From: Dermatophilaceae bacterium Sec6.4
GTDB taxonomy: Bacteria; Actinomycetota; Actinomycetes; Actinomycetales; Dermatophilaceae
Length of the DNA: 64,000 bases
Reading direction: 5' to 3'
NCBI GenBank assembly: GCA_039636865.1
Contig: CP144172.1
Location: forward strand, 2,914,001-2,978,000
Shown here: positions 25,634-34,015 of the stretch, one piece after another
Layout: each line of letters opens with the position of its first letter
Numbering within the stretch: the stretch's first letter is position 1
Notes under the pieces: model-generated
Seen by the model: the letters and a program-made list of their open reading frames with translations, nothing else
What the model was told of the DNA's origin: nothing
The model's database searches: none
Made by a program: the position numbers and the translations under genes

Positions 25634-26124
25634 CCGAGCGTGCCCGGTTCGCCCTTGAACGGTCCGACCACCCGATCGGTGATCCATCCGCCGTAGAACG
25701 ACCCGGCCTGCGGTCGTACCCGTTCGCCCGCCACGCGACACTCGTCGACCTGTCCCGGCATGACCGCCACGTAGTCGAGCAACTGCTCGAAGCCGCGGGT
25801 CGGCTGCGGGTAGGTCCACCCCGCACGAGGAGCCACCACTGCCCCGGCGACCAGATCGAAATACGAAGCCATTCCTTTGAATTCACAATAGGACGACCCG
25901 CCGACAGCCTTCAGTACGCCGTCGATGAAGTGCTGGGCGGGTACGTAGTAGGTCGGCGGATGGCTCGTTTCGAGCACCCGCAATGCGGCCGTGGTGCTCG
26001 CGATGGTGACCCCGCCGAGCACAATCTGCACCAACTCGTCGGTCGCCTCCACCCGTGGCGGGCGCGGGTAGTCCCACACCGATTCCTGCCCCGGGCCGGG
26101 CGCGATCCTGCGTCGTGAGGTCAT
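25627..26124 (-). CDS. DUF427 domain protein
   Basis: The 165-residue protein matches DUF427 along its length: ESVWDYPRPPRVEATDE, then VTIASTTAALRVLETSHPPTYYVP, YCEFKGMASYFDL, VAVMPGQVDECRVAGERVRPQ and FYGGWITD in family order. The function of the family is unknown; the fold is a small beta barrel with a conserved histidine-proline-proline-tyrosine block. It is transcribed towards and overlaps the GntR gene. A divergent promoter region of about 200 bases separates it from the next acyl-CoA dehydrogenase. Confidence 0.9.
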   Translation of the reverse strand: MTSRRRIAPGPGQESVWDYPRPPRVEATDELVQIVLGGVTIASTTAALRVLETSHPPTYYVPAQHFIDGVLKAVGGSSYCEFKGMASYFDLVAGAVVAPRAGWTYPQPTRGFEQLLDYVAVMPGQVDECRVAGERVRPQAGSFYGGWITDRVVGPFKGEPGTLGW

Positions 26125-26324
26125 TGAGGCTCCATTCGTGACACGGGCTCACCGATGTGCGCTGCCCTCGCCATTCTGCATTGCCTCGCAACACCGAACT
26201 GCGCCGGTCGAGCGAGAGCAACCGGGCCTTCGCGGTAGGCGACGTTACTCGTGCGTACGCAAAGTGAGATGCTGCTTACAGCTATGTGCAGTGCCACCTC
26301 GGTGGACGACCCGGAAGGATCCCG

Positions 26325-27518
26325 ATGGACCTGGAATACACGCCCGAGGAAGAGCAGTTCCGACAGGAAGTACGGACAGTCTTCTACGAGAAGGTGCCCG
26401 CCGAAATCCGCGAGCGGGTGGTGCAGGGCAACATCTCCCGCGAGGACATCGTGACCAGCCAGCGGGTCCTGCATGAACACGGACTGGCAATTCCGCACTG
26501 GCCGAGTGAATGGGGCGGCAGGGACTTGACCCCCACCCAACAGAACATCTACACCTGGGAACTGCAGCGCGCTGGCGTGCCCACCCCGCTGGCTTTCAAC
26601 GTCAGCATGGTCGGCCCGATCATCGCCGAGTTCGGCACGCAGGAGCAGAAGGAGAAATTCCTTCCGGGGACGGCGAACCTCGACATCTGGTGGTCGCAGG
26701 GATTCTCTGAGCCGGAGGCTGGGTCTGACCTCGCCGGACTCAAGACCACCGCGATTCGCGATGGCGATGAGTACGTCATCAACGGCCAGAAGACCTGGAC
26801 CACGCTGGGCCAGTATGGCGACTGGATGTTCTTGCTCGCCCGGACCAACCCCGGCGCCGAGCGCAAGCAACAGGGCATCTCCTTCCTGCTGGTGGACATG
26901 CAGACACCGGGCATCGAACGGCGTCCGATCAAGCTGTTGGACGGTAGCGAAGAGGTCAACGAGTTCTTCTTCGACGACGTGCGGGTGCCGGTCGGCAACC
27001 TGGTCGGTGAGGAGAACCAGGGCTGGACCTACGCGAAGTTCCTGCTCGGCAACGAACGCAGCGGCATCGCCCAGGTCGGCACCAGTCAGCGCACCTTTGC
27101 CGAGATCGTCGAAACGGCAAAGGAGACCGAACTCGAGGACGGTGTGCTGGCCGACGATCCGCAGTTCCGTTCCGAGCTGCACACCGCCAAGATGCGACTA
27201 CTGGCCCTGGAAGCCACGCAGCTGCGGGTCACGGCCGAGTCCAAGGACGGCAAACCCGCACCCGCCTCATCGTTGCTGAAACTGGAAGGCACTCAACTGC
27301 TGCAGAGTCTGACGGCGCTACGGATGGATATCGGCGGCACCGACTCCGTCATCGTCGGAGCCAGCGAGGGCACGGACGGCACCCCGGTCGGCATCAACAG
27401 CGAAGCCGCCGCCAGCGTCGCGGCGCTGCAGTACCTCAACATGCGGAAGCTGTCGATCTTCGGCGGCTCCAACGAGATTCAGCGCGGCGTCATCGCCAAG
27501 GCGGTGCTGGGCCTGTGA
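26325..27518 (+). CDS. Acyl-CoA dehydrogenase, large-subunit type (pair 2)
   Basis: The 397-residue protein resembles the large subunit of heteromeric dehydrogenases such as pimeloyl-CoA dehydrogenase and the steroid FadE pairs. It has EWGGRDLTPTQQNIY, QGFSEPEAGSDLAGLKTTA (FAD block) and INGQKTWTT. The end is FGGSNEIQRGVIAKAVLGL, so glycine-serine stands where single-subunit enzymes have the catalytic EGT; the base must come from elsewhere or from the partner. GGAAGG lies upstream of the ATG at 26325. The partner gene starts 50 bases after its stop. Confidence 0.9.
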   Translation: MDLEYTPEEEQFRQEVRTVFYEKVPAEIRERVVQGNISREDIVTSQRVLHEHGLAIPHWPSEWGGRDLTPTQQNIYTWELQRAGVPTPLAFNVSMVGPIIAEFGTQEQKEKFLPGTANLDIWWSQGFSEPEAGSDLAGLKTTAIRDGDEYVINGQKTWTTLGQYGDWMFLLARTNPGAERKQQGISFLLVDMQTPGIERRPIKLLDGSEEVNEFFFDDVRVPVGNLVGEENQGWTYAKFLLGNERSGIAQVGTSQRTFAEIVETAKETELEDGVLADDPQFRSELHTAKMRLLALEATQLRVTAESKDGKPAPASSLLKLEGTQLLQSLTALRMDIGGTDSVIVGASEGTDGTPVGINSEAAASVAALQYLNMRKLSIFGGSNEIQRGVIAKAVLGL

Positions 27519-27567
27519 TGGAACTTCAGCCGGACGCATCCTTCGACATGACAAGCGAGAGCACCCC

Positions 27568-28713
27568 ATGGATCTGACACTGAACGAGGACCAGGAAGCC
27601 TTCGGCGCGAGCGTCACGGACGCCCTGGCCCGCAAATACACCCCTGACTTTCGTGCTGCCTCCGCGGCGAGTGACACCGGTTGGGACGCCGGTGTCTACA
27701 GCACGCTGGCCGAGATCGGGCTGGCAGCGTTGACCATCGACGAGGATCACGACGGTTTGGACGCCGGGGCGGGCGAGGTCTATGCCGCGCTCTACGCGCT
27801 CGGTCAGCACGCTGCCGTCGAACCGTTCCTGGACGGGGTGTACCTGCCGAGTTGGCTGATCGGCCAGGCCGCGCAAGGTAGTGACCTGCTGAGCGCGCTG
27901 GCTGCAGGCGAAGCAACAGCAGCGTTGGCGCACAGCGAACCCCGACGGGTTTGGGATGCAATACCGATGACCCAGGCCACCGATAGCGGCAACGGTGTCA
28001 CCTTGTCGGGCACCAAGACCGCTGTGGCACACGGGGATCAGGCATCGCACTACCTGGTGACAGCAACCGGGGACGCTGGATTCGGGGTCTACCTGGTAGC
28101 CGCTGACGCCGACGGCATCTCCCGCGCGGACGGGCGGGCCGCGGACTGGACCCGCAGCAGCGTCGTGACGTTCGAAAATTCTGCGGCGATTCTGCTCGGC
28201 TCCTCCGGTGACGCTGCTCGAGCCGCGTTCGATGTCGCTGTCGCTCGAGCCCGCGTCGCTGTTCTCGCCGAGGCTGTGGGTCTGATGGATCGTGCGTCGA
28301 CGATCACCATCGAGTACCTGAAGAGTCGCAAGCAGTTCGGGGTGACGCTCTCGACCTTCCAGGCACTCGTGCACCGCGCTGCCGACCTCTACGCCGAGGT
28401 CGAGTTGGCCCGGTCCGTCGCGCTGTGGGCGACCGCAAGCCTCGAACGCGATGCTGAAGCCGGAACCGACGACATCGACCTCATCGGTACCGCCGACGAT
28501 GCCTACGTGTACATCGCGCAGGCGGCCCGCGTCGTGGCCGAAGAGGTCGTGCAGTTGCACGGCGGTATCGGAATGACCTACGAGACGCCGATCAGTCACT
28601 TCGCGACCCGGCTGACGACGATCAGTCAGGTGTACGGCGGTATCAGCGCCGCTCGCCGCCGCGTGCTCGCATCCGACTCACCGCTCGTGACCCCCAGCGT
28701 GGTCCACCACTGA
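27568..28713 (+). CDS. Acyl-CoA dehydrogenase, small-subunit type (pair 2)
   Basis: The 381-residue partner has a weaker middle domain. The usual TEP block is replaced by AALAHSEPRRVWDAIP near residue 125. The C-terminal helices are well kept (IEYLKSRKQFGVTLSTFQALVHRAADLY; QLHGGIGMTYETPISHF). Heteromers of this type are known to build one active site from two unlike subunits. It follows the large subunit closely and is the last gene of the operon. Its last 36 bases overlap the convergent GntR gene. Confidence 0.88.
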   Translation: MDLTLNEDQEAFGASVTDALARKYTPDFRAASAASDTGWDAGVYSTLAEIGLAALTIDEDHDGLDAGAGEVYAALYALGQHAAVEPFLDGVYLPSWLIGQAAQGSDLLSALAAGEATAALAHSEPRRVWDAIPMTQATDSGNGVTLSGTKTAVAHGDQASHYLVTATGDAGFGVYLVAADADGISRADGRAADWTRSSVVTFENSAAILLGSSGDAARAAFDVAVARARVAVLAEAVGLMDRASTITIEYLKSRKQFGVTLSTFQALVHRAADLYAEVELARSVALWATASLERDAEAGTDDIDLIGTADDAYVYIAQAARVVAEEVVQLHGGIGMTYETPISHFATRLTTISQVYGGISAARRRVLASDSPLVTPSVVHH

Positions 28714-29130
28714 CACCTGGGCCGCCATTGACGCACGCCGCTCGCGCGCTGGTCCACTGACCAGCGCGCGAGCGAACGCAGCGGCGATCTCATCGTCGCT
28801 CGTACCCCACAAACGGGCCCGCTGGACGGCTTCGACGAACAGCTGCTCCACGCGGTGCGTGCGAGCCGGGCTCTCGGTGACCTGCGCGGCGCTGCTCACC
28901 CTGGTGCCGGCACCACGGCGGGTACGGATCAGACCAGCCTTCTCCAACTCGCGGTAGGTCCGGGCCACGGTGCCGGTCGCTATCCCCAGGTCGGCTGCCA
29001 GCTGGCGAACTGGCGGCAACCTGCTTCCCTCGGTCAACACGGCCGACTCCATGAGATCCACGAATTGCCGTCGCAGTTGCTCGTACGGCGGGGTGGGGTC
29101 CGTGGCGTCGAGCCGCAACTCGATACTCAT
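28678..29130 (-). CDS. Short GntR-family regulator (YtrA type)
   Basis: The 150-residue protein has a GntR winged helix (PPYEQLRRQFVDLMESAVLTEG; LPPVRQLAADLGIATGTVARTYRELEKAGLI) and a short helical tail (HRVEQLFVEAVQRARLWG). Its ATG at 29130 overlaps the stop of the membrane-protein gene as ATGA. Such pairs are common: the regulator controls the membrane protein it is coupled with. Its 3' end runs 36 bases into the convergent acyl-CoA dehydrogenase gene. Confidence 0.87.
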   Translation of the reverse strand: MSIELRLDATDPTPPYEQLRRQFVDLMESAVLTEGSRLPPVRQLAADLGIATGTVARTYRELEKAGLIRTRRGAGTRVSSAAQVTESPARTHRVEQLFVEAVQRARLWGTSDDEIAAAFARALVSGPARERRASMAAQVSVVDHAGGHER

Positions 29131-30056
29131 GCCGCGCCCTTCACCCAGGACTCCGCAGTCTCCGTAGCCGCGGACTTTCTGCCGATCGGCCGGGCCCCCA
29201 GAAGGACCACCAATGCCCAGATCGAGGTGACCAAAGAGAGCAGCAGGGCAGCAATTGTGGCCCACGCGATCACGGTGAATGCGCCTCCGAGTCTCGTCCC
29301 GATCAACGGGATTCCGACTTCGGAGGCAATGCCTACCAGCGATCCGCAGACCGCAATACAGGCTCCTGCCACCACGGAACGTGCTGCTCCCCGACGGATT
29401 GCATCATCAACGATGGCGATCTGCGCGTCCGCGCCGTTGCGGGGGCGGCGAGCGGTCTGCCACAGCGCGAGCCCGGCAAAGGCCAGGACCAGGACGACCG
29501 CGACCCCGAGGGGCACCGAATAGTACGAACCGGGCCATGGACCAAAGCTTGCCTTGCACCCGTCGGAGCACGCGTATTTGAAGGATCGGCCCGCACGTCC
29601 TTGATCATCGGCTGATGCGACAGCGGTCGTCCAGGTGAGCAGTCCTGCCAACACGACGACAGCTCCCGCCGTTGCCCACGAGAGAGCCTGCGGGATCAGA
29701 TCGCGCACCCGCCGAATCTCTAGGGCTGCCACCCCGGGGGTACGAGCCGAACTGCGCGTCACGACGTTCGCCACTACCACCGCAAGAATCTGGGTCGCAC
29801 CGAAGGTGACGGGCACCATCAGGATTCCGCGACCCAGACCTCCGAGGCTCGACATTGCAGCCACCAACGCGATTCCGACCGGCACCGCGAGCCACTGCAG
29901 TGTGCGGGTGGTCCAACCCAGTCGGCGCAGGTGCGGTCGAGCGACCACTCCCCTGTTGAATGCCGTCGGGCCTCGCACCACGAAGGTGAGAACCATTGCG
30001 ATGATCGAGATGGCGATGATCAGCACCACCATCGCTACCAATAGATGGGGAGACAT
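29127..30056 (-). CDS. Hypothetical membrane protein coupled to a GntR gene
   Basis: The protein of about 309 residues has roughly seven membrane segments. Two are at the start (LLVAMVVLIIAISIIAMVLTF; VAVPVGIALVAAM-like region), several are in the middle, and two are at the end (AFTVIAWATIAALLLSLV; IWALVVLL). A loop with two cysteines (YACSDGCKASFG) may face outside. I recognise no family with confidence. The ATG at 30056 has AAGG 8 bases upstream. It shares the ATGA overlap with the GntR gene and probably forms an operon with it. Confidence 0.7.
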   Translation of the reverse strand: MSPHLLVAMVVLIIAISIIAMVLTFVVRGPTAFNRGVVARPHLRRLGWTTRTLQWLAVPVGIALVAAMSSLGGLGRGILMVPVTFGATQILAVVVANVVTRSSARTPGVAALEIRRVRDLIPQALSWATAGAVVVLAGLLTWTTAVASADDQGRAGRSFKYACSDGCKASFGPWPGSYYSVPLGVAVVLVLAFAGLALWQTARRPRNGADAQIAIVDDAIRRGAARSVVAGACIAVCGSLVGIASEVGIPLIGTRLGGAFTVIAWATIAALLLSLVTSIWALVVLLGARPIGRKSAATETAESWVKGAA

Positions 30057-30144
30057 CAGAACCACCTTGTATCAATCGACTATGACAAGATTCACCGTCG
30101 CAGCCCTTGCGTCTTGTGTCAAGGAATTGTTACAAGCTCGAGCT

Positions 30145-30558
30145 TCAGCTGTCCACGGGAGGCAACTGGGCGCCGAGCAGATCGATGAACTCGTCAGCCA
30201 TTTCCAGTTGCCGCACCAGCGTGGCCCGACGCGATCCAGCGGCCAGTCGGACCTCGCGCAGACGTCCGATAGCGGCCTCGCGCCCATCCGCACCCTTTCG
30301 GAGGCACTCGATATCGCTCATCGCAATCTTCATCTCATCGAGGGTGAAACCCAGCGGTTTCATCCGACGGATGACCAGAATCTTTTCGACATCAACCTCG
30401 GTGTACAGCCTGAATCCGCCGTCACTACGGCCGGATGGGCGCAGTAACCCGACTTCATCCCAATGGCGCAGGCTGCGAAGTGACAACTCGGTTCGCGAGG
30501 CCACTTCACCGATGTGCATGGCCGGCGAACCGTCGTGCTGGTCAGTGATTCGGCTCAC
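30145..30558 (-). CDS. MerR-family transcriptional regulator
   Basis: The 137-residue protein has a MerR winged helix at residues 14-50 (MHIGEVASRTELSLRSLRHW, then GGFRLYTEVDVEKILVIRRMKPLGFTLDEM). A dimerisation coiled coil fills the rest. No metal-binding cysteine pair is present. The GTG at 30558 or the ATG at about 30519 may be the start; both keep the DNA-binding domain. It is divergent from the SulP transporter and the palindrome at 30591-30610 lies between them, so it probably controls that transporter and itself. Confidence 0.88.
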   Translation of the reverse strand: MSRITDQHDGSPAMHIGEVASRTELSLRSLRHWDEVGLLRPSGRSDGGFRLYTEVDVEKILVIRRMKPLGFTLDEMKIAMSDIECLRKGADGREAAIGRLREVRLAAGSRRATLVRQLEMADEFIDLLGAQLPPVDS

Positions 30559-30590
30559 TATCGGCCCCTTCCATCAGCATCATGGCAACT

Positions 30591-30610
30591 CTACCCTCAC
30601 GTAAGGGTAG
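30591..30610. promoter_or_regulatory. Probable MerR operator
   Basis: CTACCCT and AGGGTAG form a 7-bp inverted repeat around a 6-base centre (CACGTA). It lies 33 bases upstream of the MerR start and 130 upstream of the SulP start. Operators of this family have the same type of short symmetric arms and sit inside a stretched promoter spacer. The symmetry is seen; the link to this MerR is inferred from position. Confidence 0.6.
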
Positions 30611-30739
30611 GGTTGGCTGCAGACTTGTCGGCCATCAGTGCGCTGTGCGTGCCCGTGTACCGACATCACCTGACCACCTCGGTTGCGCCCCTCATTCATT
30701 ACGGGACCAGTCGACGCGCCCTTGAACGGAGCCCCCATC

Positions 30740-32263
30740 GTGAGCACCGCCCCACCGATGCCCGACACATTGCCTGATTCCCGCCTGGAGCCCACGGTGC
30801 TCAATGCGCTGCGCTCCCCCAAGCTACTGCGGGTGGAAATTCTGGCCGGGCTCGTTGTCGCGCTCGCGTTGATTCCCGAAGCGATCTCCTTCTCGATCAT
30901 CGCCGGTGTCGATCCACGCATCGGCCTCTTTGCTTCTTTCACCATGGCAGTGTCGATCTCCTTCCTCGGGGGTCGTCCCGCGATGATCTCAGCTGCGACC
31001 GGCTCCGTCGCACTGGTGATCGCCCCTGTCATGCGCAGCCACGGGTACGACTACCTGATCGCAACCGTTCTGCTCGGCGGCCTTCTCCAGATTCTTTTCG
31101 GGGTCTGCGGAGTTGCGAAGCTGATGCGGTTCGTCCCGCGATCGGTAATGGTGGGCTTCGTCAATGCACTTGCGATCCTGATCTTTCTGGCGCAGGTGCC
31201 CCGTCTGATCAACGTCCCGTTCGCTGTTTATCCGATGGTCGCCGTGGGGCTGGCCATCATCTTCGGCTTACCGCGTATCACCAAGGTTGTCCCAGCGCCG
31301 CTGGTCGCGATCGTTGCGCTGACGGGGTTCACCGTCCTCACTGCGCTGACGGTCCCGAACGTCGGCGATGAAGGCAAGCTGCCCAAGTCCCTGCCGAGCT
31401 TCTTCATACCCGACGTGCCGTTCACGCTCGATACGCTGCGCATCGTGGGCCCGTACGCACTCGCGATGGCCCTCGTCGGCCTGCTCGAATCTCTGCTGAC
31501 TGCGAAATTGGTCGACGACGTCACGGATACCCCCTCGAAGAAGACCCGTGAGGCATGGGGCCAGGGCGCCGCCAACGTCATCACCGGCTTCTTCGGCGGG
31601 ATGGGTGGCTGCGCGATGATCGGTCAGACGATGATCAATGTGAAGGCGTCCGGCGCTCGGACCCGCATCTCCACGTTCCTCGCCGGCGTATTCCTGCTGA
31701 TTCTGGTCGTCGGTTTCGGTGACGTCGTGGCCATCATTCCGATGGCCGCGCTGGTCGCGGTGATGATCATGGTGTCCATCGGTACTTTCGACTGGCACTC
31801 CATTCGGCCCGCAACCTTGCGGCGGATGCCGAAATCCGAGACATCAGTGATGGTGGTGACCGTTGTCGTCGTCGTCGCGACGAACAACCTCGCCATTGGC
31901 GTCATCGTGGGAGTGCTGCTGGCCATGACGCTCTTCGCCCGCCGGGTCGCGCACCTGACCCAGACCCACCGGGAGCTCATCGAACACGCCGACGGAACGG
32001 TATCCGTGCACTACCGCGTGACCGGCGAATTGTTCTTCGCCTCCAGCAACGAGCTGTATACCCAGTTCGAGTACGCCGCCGATCCGGACGAGGTGACCAT
32101 CGACCTGCGCGAATCCCACATCTGGGACGCGTCTACCGTCGCAGCGCTGGACGCGATCACGACCAAGTACGAGCGCAAGGGCAAGCGGGTGAGCATCGTC
32201 GGGCTGAATGCGAGCAGCGCCGACCGACACGATCGACTGACCGGCACGCTCGCCGGCGAATAA
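30740..32263 (+). CDS. SulP-family anion transporter with STAS domain
   Basis: The 507-residue protein has a SulP membrane domain with about 10-14 segments (LAGLVVALALIPEAISFSIIAGVDPRIGLF; GFFGGMGGCAMIGQTMINV), followed by a C-terminal STAS domain (residues about 420-500, VTIDLRESHIWDASTVAALDA). SulP proteins import sulfate, bicarbonate or dicarboxylates; a bicarbonate role is possible but cannot be separated here. The GTG at 30740 has CGGAG about 9 bases upstream. A strong terminator follows at 32303-32340. Confidence 0.92.
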   Translation: MSTAPPMPDTLPDSRLEPTVLNALRSPKLLRVEILAGLVVALALIPEAISFSIIAGVDPRIGLFASFTMAVSISFLGGRPAMISAATGSVALVIAPVMRSHGYDYLIATVLLGGLLQILFGVCGVAKLMRFVPRSVMVGFVNALAILIFLAQVPRLINVPFAVYPMVAVGLAIIFGLPRITKVVPAPLVAIVALTGFTVLTALTVPNVGDEGKLPKSLPSFFIPDVPFTLDTLRIVGPYALAMALVGLLESLLTAKLVDDVTDTPSKKTREAWGQGAANVITGFFGGMGGCAMIGQTMINVKASGARTRISTFLAGVFLLILVVGFGDVVAIIPMAALVAVMIMVSIGTFDWHSIRPATLRRMPKSETSVMVVTVVVVVATNNLAIGVIVGVLLAMTLFARRVAHLTQTHRELIEHADGTVSVHYRVTGELFFASSNELYTQFEYAADPDEVTIDLRESHIWDASTVAALDAITTKYERKGKRVSIVGLNASSADRHDRLTGTLAGE

Positions 32264-32302
32264 CGCCGCCATGCAGGTTCGCACCGCATCAGCGGCCGGA
32301 CG

Positions 32303-32340
32303 CTGAGAAACCCCGGGCCAGGAGGCCCGGGGTTTCTCAG
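32303..32340. terminator. Strong hairpin terminator after the SulP gene
   Basis: A 17-bp stem with no mismatch (CTGAGAAACCCCGGGCC and its complement) closes around a 4-base loop. It lies between the SulP stop and the tRNA gene on the other strand, and can serve both directions. The AAA/TTT parts of the stem act in place of a U-tract. Confidence 0.85.
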
Positions 32341-32360
32341 CGATGAAGCATGTCATCTCG

Positions 32361-32435
<75 letters not shown>

Positions 32436-32504
32436 GAAGCCCACATCAGCAGGCGACCGGCACACTCTATCCGGCGGCCAACCTGGCGCCAAATCGTCTC
32501 CCCG

Positions 32505-33008
32505 TCACAGCGATCCGGCGGCGGGAAGGGCATCTCGATCCATTGCTGCACGCTTCTTACGGGCATAGATCTGACGGCGGGCACGCGCGACCACGGTGCC
32601 ATCCGCAAGCCTGAGATCGACCTCGAACCAGTGCAGGACCTTTTGGCCGGCGTCGCACTTGGTACGAATCTGATCGGCCACCTCGAGCGGCATCTCGAAC
32701 ACCCCGTAGACGGTGCCAGCTCCCGGTGAGACGTACTCCAGGTGTACTGCCCGATCCCAGACCGTGTAGTCCTGACCGAGTTGACGCATCAGCAGCAGCG
32801 CCAAGAAGACATCAGTCATTGCTCCGATAGAGCCACCGAACGCCGTGCCGTGCTGGTTGCGGTTCAGCCGGTTCAACACCAGCTTCACCCGCGCCCGAGT
32901 CCAATCGTGCTCGATCTCCTGCACCCGGATCCCGGCGCCCAGCATCGGCGGCCAGAAGTTGAGCATCCTGGTCAACTTCGCGGGGGTGAAGTGCCTCCGC
33001 GACTTCAC
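32505..33008 (-). CDS. DUF4442/PaaI-like thioesterase-fold protein
   Basis: The 167-residue product has the hotdog pattern (FWPPMLGAGIRVQEI, LNRNQHGTAFGGSIGAMTDVFLALLLM, FEVDLRLADGTVVARARRQIY). HGTAFGGS is the glycine-rich turn at the start of the central helix, as in acyl-CoA thioesterases. It belongs to the same group as 11817-12296 but is clearly divergent from it. The GTG start at 33008 lies 11 bases after the phosphatase gene stop, so it ends that operon. Confidence 0.78.
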   Translation of the reverse strand: MKSRRHFTPAKLTRMLNFWPPMLGAGIRVQEIEHDWTRARVKLVLNRLNRNQHGTAFGGSIGAMTDVFLALLLMRQLGQDYTVWDRAVHLEYVSPGAGTVYGVFEMPLEVADQIRTKCDAGQKVLHWFEVDLRLADGTVVARARRQIYARKKRAAMDRDALPAAGSL

Positions 33009-33018
33009 CGAGCTGTGA

Positions 33019-33645
33019 TTATGCGTGCGCGTTCCACTGCTCGATGCGCCAGCCGGTCCGGTGCTGCACCAGAAGGGCCCAATGGCAGTTGCGCAGCCCG
33101 CTCAAGGTCTGCCAGGCGATACCCTGCGGCATTCCGCACAGGTCGGCGCAGAGGGCGCGGCCGGTCACCCCATGGGTTGCCAGGGCCACCGTGACGCCTT
33201 CGTCCAGCTGCGCGAGGACATCCTGCTCGAACGCTGCCAACCGGGCGGACACGTCGCTGACGGATTCCCCCGTGCGGCCACGTTTGAGGTCCTGGCCGTC
33301 GTTGATGGCGGACTGCTCGTCGGGAAACTGCTCGGTGACCTGCACGGTCGTCATCCCCGACCAGTCCCCCACGTGGATCTCCCGCAACCGTTCGTCGAAG
33401 ATCGGCTCGAGCCCACACGCGGCCCCGAGCGCGCGCGCGGTGTCGGCCGCCCGCATCAGGTCGGAGGCGTAGATCGTGTCGATCCCGAGCGACGCCAGCG
33501 CTGCCGCAGCTTCGCGTGCCTGCTCACGTCCCAGATCGGACAGCGGCGCATCGAGCTGGCCCTGCCAGATGCCTGCCGCGTTGTATGTCGTCTGCCCGTG
33601 CCGCAGCACAATAAGGCGACGCGGCGGTCCGGCGGGGTGGTCCAT
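33019..33645 (-). CDS. Histidine phosphatase (phosphoglycerate mutase-like)
   Basis: The 208-residue enzyme carries the RHG motif at the start (IVLRHGQTTYN), with the catalytic histidine. The partner residues ERLREIHVGDWSG and the second histidine in ALATHGVTGRAL are also in place. In actinobacteria the member next to rsfS is often glucosyl-3-phosphoglycerate phosphatase (GpgP) or a related sugar phosphatase, but the sequence does not decide that. The start is 17 bases after the rsfS stop. Confidence 0.88.
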   Translation of the reverse strand: MDHPAGPPRRLIVLRHGQTTYNAAGIWQGQLDAPLSDLGREQAREAAAALASLGIDTIYASDLMRAADTARALGAACGLEPIFDERLREIHVGDWSGMTTVQVTEQFPDEQSAINDGQDLKRGRTGESVSDVSARLAAFEQDVLAQLDEGVTVALATHGVTGRALCADLCGMPQGIAWQTLSGLRNCHWALLVQHRTGWRIEQWNAHA

Positions 33646-33661
33646 CAGATCAGCTCACTCA

Positions 33662-34015
33662 TCAGGCGAGTTCGACAACCGGACAGTCGCGCCAGAGACG
33701 GTCGAGGGCGTAGAACTCACGCTCTTCCTCGTGTTGAACGTGGACAACGATGTCACCGAAGTCGAGGAGCACCCACCGGTCCTCGCGCTGCCCTTCGCGG
33801 CGAAGCGGTTTGACGCCCAGCGTGTGCAGACGTTCGATCACCCCGTCGACAATGGCGCCGACCTGTCGCTCGTTGCTCGCCGCAGCGATGAGGAAAATGT
33901 CGGTCAACGCGAGCTGCTCGCTCACGTCGATCGCCACCACGGATGAGGCGAGTTTCTCTTCGGCGGCCGAGGCGGCCTGCTTGGCCAACTCGACGGCCTG
34001 CTGCGTGGCAGCCAC
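33662..34015 (-). CDS. rsfS: Ribosomal silencing factor RsfS
   Basis: The 117-residue protein binds L14 on the large subunit and blocks joining when nutrients run low. IDVSEQLALTDIFLIAAASNERQVGAI and REGQREDRWVLLDFGDIVVHV are the family signature blocks, and the length is typical. The GTG start at 34015 follows the nadD stop directly (TGAGTG). The order nadD-rsfS-phosphatase is conserved in actinobacteria. Confidence 0.95.
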   Translation of the reverse strand: MAATQQAVELAKQAASAAEEKLASSVVAIDVSEQLALTDIFLIAAASNERQVGAIVDGVIERLHTLGVKPLRREGQREDRWVLLDFGDIVVHVQHEEEREFYALDRLWRDCPVVELA

